A DNA stretch of 64,000 nucleotides from Piscicola geometra (lineage: Eukaryota > Annelida > Clitellata > Hirudinida > Piscicolidae): contig OX030957.1 in NCBI GenBank assembly GCA_943735955.1, positions 3,615,801 to 3,679,800 on the forward strand, given 5' to 3'. The position numbers and the translations under genes were made by a program. Shown in pieces: positions 46,131-58,436 of this stretch (position 1 is the stretch's first letter; each line of letters opens with the position of its first letter). The notes below the pieces were generated by a model. That model ran no database searches. It was not told where the DNA came from and saw only the letters and a program-made list of their open reading frames with translations.

Positions 46131-47024
46131 CGTAGAGCAGCTGGAAAAACTTATATTAACAACTTTCGAACTTTTAAAAAACTCTTTTTCGAGCCTTATA
46201 ATAAAACTTCCAGAATCCATGAAGAGTTGATTTTTAGCATATGGTTTAACGGTTTTATAACTGTATTCTTTCAAACGACACTCTTATTTGACTTTAAGAT
46301 ATTTTTTATTATTTTAGCTCTGAAATCCTTTTTGGTTATTCGGGCACCTAAAGTATCCGAGTAACCGTTGTTTTTCTTATTTTTTTTCACTATTCAAGTA
46401 CAGAGTGTCTAAATAAAGACACGTAAATAATGCCTCTCATTGATTCGAAATCGATTCTGACAAGTTAAGTATATTAGGTTGGTACAATATTTTTTTCTGA
46501 CTCTACGCTGCTTATATCATATGCGTTACTTGTCATCAGGAAAATTATCTTACCTCCTATAAATTCAGAAAGTTGGTGCCTGAGAAGTTTAGTCTTAATA
46601 ATCACAGTTTTCCGTGTTTAATTATTTATTTTAAAATGAAAATATTCAAGTTTACTTCTATTTGTTCAATATCATGACAAAAAATCGATTATTTACTCAC
46701 TATTCACGTATTTTTCAATGCATTTTTCCTGTTTCATATAAGAATTTATCCCTTACAAGAATTAGACTGCATCATCTGAAAATTCATACTCTTTTTCCCC
46801 ATCAAAAAATTATTGCACAATCCAAGAATTAAGAAAGATTTGTTTTTATTATTAATTTTTAAAAACCTTTTTTAAAGTTTTAATGATCAGAAATACTAAT
46901 ATAAATATGGCAGGATCTCCGCGCGGAGATCCAAATGGCATACTGGCCAGATCGGCTTACAGAACATCAATTACGCGTCATACATTTTGAAAGCAAATTT
47001 TTCAATTTTCATCTAAACAATTAT

Positions 47025-47235
47025 TACTTGATGACCCTTCATTAAAGATGTCAGTTTCTACAATTATTTCATCTCAAATAGACTATTAAAAATCATTTTA
47101 TTACAATTTACCTGAAAATCAAAATAATTAAATAATGTATTTAATCATGCAGTCTTACTCCTATTCATCCCCACATCACTCCTTCCCACATTTTATTATA
47201 CTGGCTGCTGATCAAATATAGGATTATATGTATGT
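47025..47235 (+). mobile_element. CR1-type LINE remnant
   Basis: Shares ttgatgacccttc.ttaaagatgt.agtttct with the copy at 33175-33210. It continues with a decayed PHHSFPHILLYWLLIKYRI, matching HITP.L..LHWLPI..RI of CR1 reverse transcriptases. Confidence 0.7.
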
Positions 47236-50200
47236 ATGTGTGTATTGGTGTGTGAGTATGCTTGTGATTGATTAAAGGTGATGAGGTGTCACAGACTTAA
47301 CCCTACATCTGCATACTTAAGTAACCCGCCAGTTCTAGCAATTCTTCGCGCGCTTGCGTAGTCTTGTTTTTGAATTTATTTGTCGGATGATTTAGCTTGC
47401 CGATAATTCATTTTTATTAAAAGCAGGCAACCACTCATGAATGCCTTAGTTCTTGCACTATTCTTCGTTGCTCCTTTATAAGAATATTTATTGTGTCGTT
47501 AATAATAAATTTAATTTATTGATGCATAAGAAACTTTTTTTTATACTTTTTAGTTGGTCCGAATGCTTTTGTGGAAAAGTTTCTAACATTTCGAGCAAAA
47601 GGCTTCACTACGCATGCAAAATCATGAAGATAAGCATCTAAAGCTATATTAAGTTTGTGGCTAAAATAATCTTAAATAAAAAAAACTAATTTAAAAAAAA
47701 CAATAATAGAATCAAAATTATTCAAAAAAGTAACCAAAATTTAAACAATGAATTAACAACGGTGATCATAGTAGTACATAGAATGAATAATAATAATTGT
47801 GGAGCTTTATCGAATAATTGATTTAATTAATTTTTCCAATACCAATGACGGGACTAAATATTAAATTAAGTACGAATAGAAATAGATTACAATGATTTAG
47901 ACATATCTCAAAAGATTTAAATACCTGGTACAAAACTTTTATATTTAGAACAATGAAATGGTGTTTTATAAATCACAAAACGTTTGAAAAATAAATAGCT
48001 AATGAAAGAAAATTTTATTTGAAAAGATATCACGCGACCACTATTTGTATTTAGTCTGGCAGCAAAAAAAGTAAAATACCATGTATAAGACGCACCTCGT
48101 ATTTGATTGCCAAATAAAAAAGAAAAGGAAGAAAAAAAAAAGAACATTTAAAAAAGCAAAAAGTTTATTTTTCCATAATTTATAAAAAAAGATGTGTTTT
48201 GTAAATGAGATGCAAAAAAGTTTTTATTCTTTTTGAAACCAAAAGTTGACCTAGGTACATTCAAATGAGAGATATTTTTTTCTTTAAATAAGGTATATAA
48301 TAACAACATTGGGATGAGTATAACTTATAACTTATACTGTATAAGAATACGTCTTTCAAAAAACCGTATATTTCTGTACTGTATTCCTATTGATAATGAT
48401 AACCTTCTACATCCAATTATAGTGGAAATATACGGTTTGTTAAGAGCCGTCTTCTAATATTCATCCAAGACATTAATAACATTAATAATATTATATATTT
48501 TAATTCTTTATTATTATTTTTTTCAATATCTTATTTTTACATTTATTTCATTAAAAATGGCGTTTAATTAATAGCGAAACTTTCATGCGTACTAAGAGGC
48601 ACGCAATAAGTAGAATAATTGAATAGTCAACCAGAAAAACTACAATTTACGTCATATATAAGCTTACTTACATTGTAACAAAAAAAATAAAGATTTTATA
48701 TGAATTTTTTAACAAAATAACATTAAAAGAGTATTTTTCATTATATCATTCTATTATATCCGCAAAAACTTAAAGTTTGAGGAGGAAGAATAGCTCCAAA
48801 TTGTCATTTTAAACATCTCGACATAAGAAATTCGCGAATTAAAAAAAAAGAATATATATTTTTGTTTCATTTCAAATTTAAAATAGATAGTCAATTTCAA
48901 TTGTATCTTTTTTAAAAGTTTATGAGCTTTTTATTTAAAATATGTATTTAAAAACATAAAATTATTGAATGTTATATAAATTTTTATTTTCAACATATTC
49001 AGATTATAAAAAATATTTGTCTTAAAAATAATTTAAATAAAATAATATTTAAAAAATCATATTAAAAACAAAAACCTCAAATTGCACGTCAAAAAGCCGC
49101 TTCAATCTTCTTAACTGTCATACTATTTTAACACAAAATCTCTTTTTTCAAATAATCATACTCGAAAAAGCATACTCAATTCATTAATACACAACTTACT
49201 TTAAATATATAAAAATTGGTTTAATGTTAATGTTTACTGTTGGCTTAATGTAAATTTCAGTTTAAAAGATGCCATTGAGTATTTGGGAGACTAGTATTAT
49301 AAAAAATACTTCTATTTTTTTTGGATATTTTAAAAGTTATATTAACTCAGGAGGTCAAAAATTGTAAAACAGATTTTTTTTAGTTTTTCAAGGAAACAAT
49401 GTAGAAATGAATCGTACAATTTTTATAAATATAAATGATAGTAAACTTATTGCTTGCGTTTGTTGTGTTTATTCCTGTTTTAAATACTTTCTGTCAAGTT
49501 AAAAAAATATTTTCCAATTCTCATTACTTTTTTTCTTTTGAGTTTTTTAAAGAGTAAAGATAATTATCTTTTTAAAATGGTAGTTAAAAATGATAAAACA
49601 TATGTATGGTTTTTTAAACTCAAAAAAGGGTACAAATTTGAATTAAAATGCGTTTTAATATCTTCAAGGCGTTTTTTTAAGAAGTTTTATATCTAAATTA
49701 TAGGTTTAGATTTCAATCCTTTTAGTCTCTGCTGAGTTCGATCAGTGAGCACCACGGGAAAACGTCTAAGACTCATTTAATTTTTATTCTTTAAATTATC
49801 AGTGTTTTTTCAATTCTTGAAACTTAATCAAGATTAAAAGAATTATTGGAAAACTAGTTAATTGTATAATGTAAATCAAAAAAACATGATTGATGAGAAA
49901 CTAAATATTGTATTTCATAACACTTTCTTTGGTCTTTGGGTTTTGAATTCAAAAAGATTTAGGCCACTATATTTATAATCGTCCTAGTGATTTTCAATGG
50001 TCAGTCTCATGGAATAGTCCATGGTAAGTCTATTAACTGTTTGAATAATAGCAAATCAGTCTTTTTAGCTGTTTTCTTCAAGTGAAAAATAAATTGTCTT
50101 TTAGATTTATATTTCAATGACTTTAAGTTTCATTGATGCAATTCTCGTAGTTTCTTGCCAAAGATGTTAAAAAAAGTTGGGACAAACAGTTTTATTGAAA

Positions 50201-50902
50201 ATCAATCCGATTAAGTATTTCTCTGCTACTAATTTTTTAATGGAAAAATATCGAGATAGCCACATGGAATGACATTGAAAGCTAACTCACTCCACTCAAG
50301 GCCACCTTACATGGACTGAATTGTGTCGGCTTTATAGTAACTCATTCATTCGTGCTATAATGAGTGCAACGATTATCGCAATGCCAAAACTGACATAATG
50401 GAATGTAAAGAACAGCGAAATGAACTATAACAACATGACAATTACAAGGTTTACAATATTGTAATTAAATTTTTAAATAAAGAAATTGAAAAAAGAATAA
50501 ACTAGAATTGTTATCCATTAGAATGAAGCATGCGTGAAAATTAATAAATGCTGAAATTGAATGAGCTGTTATGGGAGTTTTTTCAATCTAGAAAAGCTAG
50601 GAATGATCAGTATTGAATGTTTTTGAAGAATCCTTAGAAATGAAATTTAATAAAGTATCCTGTCGCTCACTATTTTGTAAAAATAAGTCACATACACACA
50701 CAAGCACAAAATAGTTGTTCAATTTATTGTTTTTTTCTTATAATTATAACGTTTTTATAAATACTTTGATGTTATTAATTTGGGTGAAAACTGTTTATCA
50801 AATTGATTACATATATTTTTAATTGATATACTAAATATTAATAATATTTTATTTTCATTAATATTATTTAGGCCTATATGGGTATTGATTATCTCTTCTC
50901 AG

Positions 50903-53836
50903 TCATCCTAGAGAGACACAGTAATGTTGTAGACATTGAAGGGAGTGCGAGAGATGCGACGGGGTGAGAAGTAGACTTTTTTGTGAGTGGTGTGATTGTG
51001 CAGGCTGGTGGAGTAAAGAGCGGTAGGATAATCGTTGGTGAGTGGAAGACCTCAAGGAAGGAAGTGCAATAGCTGGGTTGGTTGAAGAATGCAGTGAGGG
51101 AGAGTATATAAATTTGTTTTTAAGACTCTCTTTAGACTTTCCTTGCCTATCAATTTCTACCCTTTTTCCTACCTTGCCATTCAGGTTTTTAGCTCCAATA
51201 TTCCTTTTTATTTTATTCTTTGAAAAATCTTTTATTGAATATTTTCTATTGGTACGTTTTTCATTTCTTTCTCCAATTATCGCTCTGTACCCGCTGGTGA
51301 TGCTTTTTTTGAAATAATTTGTTTTTATTTTTTCCATGGTAGTGTGATAGCAAATTCCCCACATAATTAAATATTGGCTTTTGTGAGTTTTTGGATATTT
51401 TTGTTTGTTTATTGAAGCTTTTTCAAAATCATTTCGAGAAATGTGTTGATAAATGTAATGTATATTTAAATCTCCATTTTTATACAGTTTTGTGGTGTTT
51501 TTCTGACTAAAGCCGTTATTATCACGTTTTACAATGAGTTGATCCTTTTTGTCAAAATCCTCATACCTTCCATGAACATCTTTTCGTTTTTTATTTTTTC
51601 GCATTGATTGTTTCAGTTCAAGTTTCGAGTTATAATACGTGTTTAAATACCCATGTGTGTTGCTCATTTTATCTGTGTGAGAATATCTGACCTGGTCTGC
51701 TCTGAAATTAATTCTTGTGTTGTTGCCTTTATCAATGACTCTTTCTAATGTTGAGTTATGGAAAGTGGTCAAGTTTTCTTTTTGATCTTTTTCTTTTATT
51801 GTCTTTGTCTCATAAAAGATGGCGTTTTTTCTGACTTTTCTTCCGCTATTGTTCTTTATAGGTAGTTGCGAATCTTTTTCATAGACATACTTTTTAATTT
51901 CTCTGCCAAATCTTTTCAGTTGTTTAATGTTTTGTTGATCATTCATAAAGGAAAGAAGTGCGCATGAGCAGTTTATGGGATTATCATGAAGATTTAAGAA
52001 CTTCAGATGAGGATGTGCAACTTGGGTAGTGTTGAAGCAAGCAGGTAACTGTTCAATGTTATTGCTCATCAGGCCTATTTTGACTAGACTTGGCGAGTTC
52101 TTGAAAATGCCTTCGCTCAGTACATTCAGTTGGTTGTACGAGAGATCGATGCTGTGCAAAGATATAAGACCTTTGAATGTCTCGTGCCAAAGTATTTTTA
52201 AACTGTTCCGCTGAAGTCTCAACTCTCGCAAACTTTCCAGGCTAGCGAACACTCTATCTGAAAGATATTTGACTTTATTGTCTGCAAGGTCCAGTATCAC
52301 TAAGCTACCCAAACCCTCAAACGCCCCGGGATACACGAACTCAAGCTGGTTGGAATGTAATGCCAAGTATTTTAGTTTTTTTAGATCTCTAAAACATTCT
52401 TTTGGCACTGACTTGATTTTATTGTGACCCAGTTTTAACACTTCTAATTGGTTCCCGAAGATCGAAGACAGTTTTCTTTGCGCAAAAGGGTGTTTGTTTA
52501 TCTTTCGATTCACTCGTTTTTTCATTTCCAGCACCACCGTGAGTTGTGCGATTGAGTTGTAGTCGAGATCAAGGACTTTAAGTGATGTGAACCTGCCATG
52601 AGACATTCCAAAAGTTGAAGATTTTAGCTCAGAAATCCCATTGCCCCAAACGAAAAACTCTGTTATTCTTTTTGAGTTAGAAAAAAAGCCATTAGGAAAT
52701 GAACTTATGCCGTTTCTCCAGAGTGCCAAGGTTCGAAGCCGGGGCATGTTGTGAAGAAGGTTTTTAGGAAGAGGATGATGAAGAAAACATTCGCCCATTT
52801 CTAACACCTCCACCTGATTCTTCAAGTCAGAATTTATCGTTTGCCAGCATTCACTTCCACGCAATGACAATCTTCTCTTCAGTAGCATCTGAAACGAGCT
52901 GTTTAACTCGCCACTGTGACCACCGCCACCTTCCATATTATTATCACTATCAACATAATTATTAAATTTTCTTTCAGATTCACTCATTTCAACTTCCAAA
53001 CCGTTTGTTTCATTAAGATTAGAATTCAAAAGATGGTAGAGAGATTCATGTTTCGGTTGCATGAGACTGGATTCAATGAAGTTCATTCTATTATTGCTTT
53101 CTATTTCATTGATGCTGTCGCTGCTATTTACAGAATTCAAAAAGTGAGAAGTGTCATAAAAATCGTCCAAGTGATTTGAAGGTTGATAAACGCTGCGAGG
53201 ATATCTGGCATGATGGATGTTAGCGTGATTGTGGTTTGTAAGAGTTTTGTTGGTAGGATTATTTTTGCTGTGGTTGTTCTTAGTGTGGTTGTTAATGTAT
53301 TTTTGACTTTTGATAGTACTTTTGTTGTTTTTATGTTTATTAGGAGTATGGGTGTTGACGTAGTAATTATTTGATACTTTTAGTTTATTATAATTGTCCG
53401 GGATTTTCGTTGGCCGATAATCCTTTGTTTGTGTAATATGAGGCTCATTAGTCGGAATGGGGGTTTCTTCGATAGAAAAAATATAACTAATATTATTTTG
53501 TTGTTGTTTATTGATATGATTTTTGATGTTGTTGATCTCATCATGTTCTTGTTCCTCTTTTTTATCTGTCTCATCAGTTAAATGGACTTCTTCATGTATG
53601 CATAATATTATTTCAATGTTTTCAGCTTTTTTGTGAGTTTTTAAAACATGTGGTAAAATGCTTTTATCGATAGAAATCTTTATAATCGGGGGTATGTACA
53701 TTATATTCTTCAACATTTTTTTCCCACGGAAAAATACTTTTTGGTGTATGTGTGCTATATTTTGTGCTACATTGTGTGCTATTATGGCAGGATTACTTGG
53801 TCGAGTAGCCATTCCAGTTTTGTATTTTTTCCTCAT
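50903..53836 (-). CDS. leucine-rich-repeat protein, large 3' exon
   Basis: One open frame of 977 codons, far too long to be chance in DNA this AT-rich. Residues about 1-335 are Asn/His/Lys/Ser-rich without a domain. About 340-615 hold around ten LRRs with the LxxLxLxxNxL pattern (LRTLALWRNGISSFPNGFF, LEVLKLGHNKIKSVPKECF, LVILDLADNKVKYLSDRVF). NPINCSCALLSF is the start of an LRRCT cap. About 640-977 is a lysine-rich tail ending in Ser/His-rich sequence; no membrane segment. The ATG is not preceded by a signal peptide, and an acceptor CTCAACAG with its exon starting at 53885 keeps the frame open upstream, so this is probably the last exon of a longer gene beginning near 57930. LRR-plus-LRRCT proteins are usually extracellular. 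Family and partner unknown. Confidence 0.75.
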   Translation of the reverse strand: MRKKYKTGMATRPSNPAIIAHNVAQNIAHIHQKVFFRGKKMLKNIMYIPPIIKISIDKSILPHVLKTHKKAENIEIILCIHEEVHLTDETDKKEEQEHDEINNIKNHINKQQQNNISYIFSIEETPIPTNEPHITQTKDYRPTKIPDNYNKLKVSNNYYVNTHTPNKHKNNKSTIKSQKYINNHTKNNHSKNNPTNKTLTNHNHANIHHARYPRSVYQPSNHLDDFYDTSHFLNSVNSSDSINEIESNNRMNFIESSLMQPKHESLYHLLNSNLNETNGLEVEMSESERKFNNYVDSDNNMEGGGGHSGELNSSFQMLLKRRLSLRGSECWQTINSDLKNQVEVLEMGECFLHHPLPKNLLHNMPRLRTLALWRNGISSFPNGFFSNSKRITEFFVWGNGISELKSSTFGMSHGRFTSLKVLDLDYNSIAQLTVVLEMKKRVNRKINKHPFAQRKLSSIFGNQLEVLKLGHNKIKSVPKECFRDLKKLKYLALHSNQLEFVYPGAFEGLGSLVILDLADNKVKYLSDRVFASLESLRELRLQRNSLKILWHETFKGLISLHSIDLSYNQLNVLSEGIFKNSPSLVKIGLMSNNIEQLPACFNTTQVAHPHLKFLNLHDNPINCSCALLSFMNDQQNIKQLKRFGREIKKYVYEKDSQLPIKNNSGRKVRKNAIFYETKTIKEKDQKENLTTFHNSTLERVIDKGNNTRINFRADQVRYSHTDKMSNTHGYLNTYYNSKLELKQSMRKNKKRKDVHGRYEDFDKKDQLIVKRDNNGFSQKNTTKLYKNGDLNIHYIYQHISRNDFEKASINKQKYPKTHKSQYLIMWGICYHTTMEKIKTNYFKKSITSGYRAIIGERNEKRTNRKYSIKDFSKNKIKRNIGAKNLNGKVGKRVEIDRQGKSKESLKNKFIYSPSLHSSTNPAIALPSLRSSTHQRLSYRSLLHQPAQSHHSQKSLLLTPSHLSHSLQCLQHYCVSLG

Positions 53837-55899
53837 GAGAAAACTTTTGCAGCGTTTCTTTGTCGGATAGTGATGAGGCTCGGATCTGTTGAGGGTTTTT
53901 TGTGTTGTTGTTGTTCTTTATGTGACTTTTGTTGACAGTGTGCTTGCTAATATTTGCTGTGTGCTTTGTGATACAATGGCATATTTTCTAACAATAATAA
54001 ATTAGTTTATTGAATTTCAACAATATTCGGTAATAATATCAGTTTTTATACTTTCAAACCTAAAAATGCGAAATTATGAGTAAGTAGAAATACTGATACA
54101 CTTACAATTCTTCTCACTACCCCTTTTATGTGCCTTTTCACTTTTACAACATTCATCAATTATGACCGGAAACTAATCATATTTATCTTTAAATAAAATA
54201 AAATTTAATAGTTCATATTTATTTTTAACAGCTTTGTTTCTCTTTAAAAATGGTAAATGACAATCGACATTTCAGCTATCTATAAGCTTTTTAATTGAAT
54301 TCTTGAACTATAATATTTTATTCAGTTTTGGTTTTTTAAAATATTTTTATACCAAAATAGGAAAATTATATCAATAGTGTTAATCTATTCGCAATTTCAT
54401 CAGCTTCCATATGCTTCAAAGTTTTGGAAGGTTTCATCTGTAATTTTAATTTTGATTAAGTACTTTTAAATGTATTAAAAAATGTTTCAGAGTTGAGTTT
54501 GAAGAAATAATTTTTTGAAGATAAGAGATTTTATAAAGACGTATAAATACACAAAAATACTAATTTAATTTAAATTTCAGCCTAAAGCAATAAAAGTACG
54601 CACGTTGCTTTTAAAATACATATTTATAAAAATACGCACATTAAATTTTATTTAACCTAAAAAATGTAAAATAATTTTTTTTAATTATTTATTTTCCTTA
54701 AAATCAGTTTTTCGGCTGCTGTGACTCCAAAAGAACTCACACAAGTTGTGGTCAACTAAAGATCGTCGTGTGGCGCATTGGAACTCATTCTTATGTTTTA
54801 GATATGCCACGAAGCTTCTATGATTTGTGTGTGAGCTCTGGTCATTAGATTCATACATTTTTCAGCATGATCAACCGTTTTATTTGACCGTATTGACGTT
54901 TTCTTGTCACGAAGTTCATGATAGTAAACATGATGAACGAAAGTCAAAGCATCAAAAGGTTCATTTAAACTTTTTTTCTACATTTCATTTTCCAATCTTA
55001 ATTTTTTTTTCAATTTCATTTTTTATTTTTTATTTTAAATATAAATTTTATTTCATCTCATTTTTAAATGTTTATTTCAAGCATGTAGAGAACCGAAAGC
55101 GTTAGAAAGTTTCAGTTTAGTTTATCTTTCAATCTAAACTTTTTAAAGTTGTTTAATGTGTTTCAATTGCATGTGCAGTTAATTGAAATCAATAAATAGC
55201 GTAGCGATTCTTTAAGGCATGCACTCTGATCATTGGTGCCTTTAATAACAAGCCAGCCTTTACGGATCGAAAATACATTAGGTCGATAAAATGTGGAAAC
55301 AGTGGATATCATGAAATATTTTATGACTCGTAGATTTATAATGTTCATAAAACAGGGAAGGGTTTTAATTGACGAGAAATATGAATAAAACTAAAAAATT
55401 TGGAGATGATTATTTATAAGCGTCATAAATGTAGCTTCGATTACAGTAAAAGGAATTTCAATGTAAGACCATTCTAAAAATACTAAAAGATTCAATGAGA
55501 TTTTAAAATCCATTTTAATTGAAAATACTATTTTTAAAAGATCTTTTGAATAAAAGCAACCTCTTTTCTTCTTTTAAAGCTGAATGCTCTTCTAAAGCCA
55601 ACCTCACGGTCATCTCATTATCGATGCTTTGAAAAATAAGACGAGAATCGAATTGGAACTATCTGTTTAGTATGCGAAAACTCTCTTCAAAGAGATATCG
55701 ATGTCCATTAGCTGTATCAGACCATCTATCTCTCTATCATTTATTTGTTTGTTTTTATTTTCGGTTTATTTAATTGGATTTCAAATGAATTAAAACACTT
55801 TCGCTCATTTGAAAAAAATTATCAAGCAGCCAAAGCAACTTTGTGCATTTATAAATAATTCAATATGTGATATAATGTAAATATATATTATTATAACTC
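53837..55899. other. AT-rich stretch, probable intron of the LRR locus
   Basis: No coding frame except possibly the first 49 nt (53837-53885) upstream of the LRR ATG. Contains no repeat family seen elsewhere. The plus-strand frame at 54827-55105 is low-complexity Phe-rich and not supported. Confidence 0.45.
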
Positions 55900-57108
55900 T
55901 TAGTAATATAAAATATTTTTTAAAACTCTAAACAAAAGTTCTAACCTTTTTAAATATTTTAGAATGACTTGGTGAACCTTCAGACTTATAAAATGATTAG
56001 GAAGGTCATGAGGATGAAAAATAAAAAAGAGAAGAATGCGAAAAAGAAATTTATGACGATGATAAAGAAGGAAATAAGAAGTTCCAATTTTGTAGATGGA
56101 GGGGCCTGTTGTCGTAAAGCTGGCATGTAATGGTAGTGGGTCTAAGTAGTCATTCATGCTGAGAGTCGAAATTAGATAATTCAGCCAATCTCGAAGTCTT
56201 TTATTATTCATTCTAATTAATTTAAAATATATCATTTTATATTTGTTATTACTGAATTTTTTATAGTTAAGAATATTTTCTTTTCCAAATAAATTTCCAT
56301 ACTTTGTTTGCTTTGTTATTTTAATTAAGTTTATAGGTTTTGTAGAATTTAGTTTAACTTTTTTATTTTTTTCTACTATTTGTTGAAACAATATGTGAAT
56401 TTGAAACCATTTTATCAAGTTAATTCTGAAAACAAGCGGTATATCGTGTTGAATTTGATTGATAAAAATGTCTTCAAACCTTATGAAATTATTATTTGTA
56501 CAATTCTTTTTTATAGCAGTATCAACACAAATTTTGAAATAGTTTTGATTACATTGTATGGATAATTGGGTTCTCTGATTCTGTTGTCGTAACTCTTTTT
56601 TACTTTCTTTTTGTGGTATGTGTTTCTGTAGCGATTTTGATCGTATTGTTGGTTTCGATTTTGTTATTACATTAAATCTTATTGACCCTGCTTTGGTCGA
56701 CTCATTGACAGAGTCAATGCAAAATTCATAAATATTGGCCCTAGGTTTACGTAGGGTTATGAGTGTTTTAAATAAAAGAAGCGATGAGTTTTTTATATTT
56801 GAAAGAAATGTCATTGGGAATATAAGCATGGGAAAAAAATTATCGTTGACGAAGAACGGAAGCTGAGAAGTTTTTTGAAGCAAGGAATGGAAATGAGATT
56901 CAGAATGAAGCTTCAACGCTGTGTAAAATGGTTTTTTGAGTTTCATGGTTGCTGGCTGTTGTAACCCACTTTTCAAATCATTAAATTTCTTTCGAGAAAA
57001 GTTTTTGATTTTTGATATTGTAACTTGTAGTGGCTGTAGGGACTGCTGGAAGAATGTTTGAAAGAGTAATTTTTCCCATGCAGAAGAAAATGAAAATCTT
57101 TCTTTTTT
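55900..57108 (-). CDS. probable internal coding segment of the LRR locus, unknown domain
   Basis: An open frame of 403 codons that begins exactly after a strong acceptor (TTTTTTCATTGTTTCAG, boundary 57109/57108) rather than at an ATG, so it is spliced to something upstream. Phase 0 fits the donor GAG|GTTTAC at 57382 of the signal-peptide exon. Content: basic, Phe/Ile-rich, with two cysteines in FCIDSV/FKICVD-type contexts, no recognised domain, and a hydrophobic stretch near the end (FLLYHRHKFLFRILLFFIF). The 3' splice to the LRR exon is not resolved, so the frame shown to its stop may overrun the true exon. Confidence 0.5.
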   Translation of the reverse strand, partial: KKERFSFSSAWEKLLFQTFFQQSLQPLQVTISKIKNFSRKKFNDLKSGLQQPATMKLKKPFYTALKLHSESHFHSLLQKTSQLPFFVNDNFFPMLIFPMTFLSNIKNSSLLLFKTLITLRKPRANIYEFCIDSVNESTKAGSIRFNVITKSKPTIRSKSLQKHIPQKESKKELRQQNQRTQLSIQCNQNYFKICVDTAIKKNCTNNNFIRFEDIFINQIQHDIPLVFRINLIKWFQIHILFQQIVEKNKKVKLNSTKPINLIKITKQTKYGNLFGKENILNYKKFSNNKYKMIYFKLIRMNNKRLRDWLNYLISTLSMNDYLDPLPLHASFTTTGPSIYKIGTSYFLLYHRHKFLFRILLFFIFHPHDLPNHFISLKVHQVILKYLKRLELLFRVLKNILYY

Positions 57109-57381
57109 CTGAAACAATGAAAAAATTTAAGGACATCTGTTTTACAAATAATTTTGATCAAATAAACCATATTAAAAAAAACTATAAATTATATTTGTCA
57201 AGAAGTTATGAGTATGTGAATTGCTCATATCTTAAAAAACTAACAACACTACTACTAAGACGACGACGACTACTACTACTTCTTTAAAATAATAATAATA
57301 ATAATAATAAAATAAGAATGATAATAATAACTTTAATAATAATAGTTATAACACATTTGTATACCAAAAAATGTAGTAAAC

Positions 57382-57930
57382 CTCATTAGTAGTTTTCCAG
57401 AGAAAAAACTTTATTCGGCCCCATTTGACGCAACAATTTTCGCTTTTTGTTTTTATACTTTTTTTCTGATTCAGCTTTGTCTTTTGTAATTGTAAATTCC
57501 TAGTTTTAATTTTTCTTATTCGTTTATTCTTTTTAGCTTTCGCCTCGAATGACCCATATTTCTGTGTTTGTTGCTCTTGGTTTCTCTCTTCACTCCGCTT
57601 CTCCCATCCTTTTGAAGCTTCATTACCATCATGCTCTTTCCAAGAAGAATATTTTTTACTTAGTTTCTTTTGAAGCATTTTTGAAGAATTCTTTCCAATC
57701 CTATCAATCCTTTCAAAAACTTTATCGGTAACATCGTCAGTCCGTCTGTTGAATGCCTCACGAATGAGATTGCATCTGACCACTTTCCTGGCCTCAAAGT
57801 GAATTTGGGAGAGGCTGCTTGGACTGCACTGTTCTCTTGACTGAATTCCAACAACAACAAAATTTGCATGGAATAGGCAGTAAAACAAGCCAAGAAATAA
57901 TGGTAGTTGTTCGATCAGGTTTGTTGGCAT
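57382..57930 (-). CDS. probable first exon of the LRR locus with signal peptide
   Basis: ATG at 57930 begins a hydrophobic segment (about residues 8-28, LPLFLGLFYCLFHANFVVVG) that looks like a signal peptide. CSPSSLSQIHFEARKVVRC follows, a Cys pair that could be the start of an LRR N-terminal cap, then a strongly basic Lys/Glu/Gln-rich segment. The frame stays open to 57346, but a donor at 57382/57381 (GAG|GTTTAC) gives 183 codons in phase 0 with the next segment. Its assignment to the same gene as the LRR exon 3.5 kb downstream is inference from strand, composition and splice phase. Confidence 0.5.
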
Positions 57931-58225
57931 AGTCGTTGTTATAGCTGACTGGTTTGTTGGACGTAATGTTGTAATCTTGTTTATGGAAAATAAAACATTG
58001 ATTTTTTTTCACTGATTTTATTGTTGTTTTGGACGACTATTTATTCATTTATTAGTAGCTAAAAGAATTTGTTGTTGTTGATAAAAAGATTATGTTTCTT
58101 TTTCGTTGTTGCTCCAAGCTTTTTGAACCTTTAATAACAAAAAAGAATTGATTTAAATGTTCAAAAAAATATATAAAAATTGTTTAAATTTATTTGACGA
58201 AGTGTGAGCTACATAAAAAAAAAAG

Positions 58226-58226
58226 A

Positions 58227-58302
<76 letters not shown>

Positions 58303-58436
58303 ATAGTAGTAGTTGTAGTAGTAGTATTAGTAGTAGTAATAGTAGTAGTTGTAGTAGTAGTATTAGTAGTAGTAACAGTAGTAGTTGTAGTATTAGTATT
58401 AGTAGTAGTAATAGTAGTAGTTGTAATTTTTTCATA
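58226..58436. repeat. (GTA)n microsatellite with higher-order variants
   Basis: About 30 pure GTA units, then a longer period in which agttgtagtagtagta- and ttagtagtagtaa-type blocks repeat about three times. Open in all three frames on both strands, hence poly-Ser, poly-Val and poly-Leu frames. Confidence 0.95.

Larger units (their letters stand above)
44745..50902. other. 6-kb gene-poor region with decayed transposons
   Basis: FLCN 3' UTR, then the repeats listed separately: ATGGG minisatellite, an inverted repeat at 45442-45521, two LINE remnants, and a weaker inverted repeat at about 48343-48373 / 48424-48454 (accgtatatttc arms). A perfect 20-bp GC-rich palindrome lies at 46913-46932. 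No gene recognised; short frames at 45297-45548, 47453-47641 and 47917-48147 are unsupported. Confidence 0.6.
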
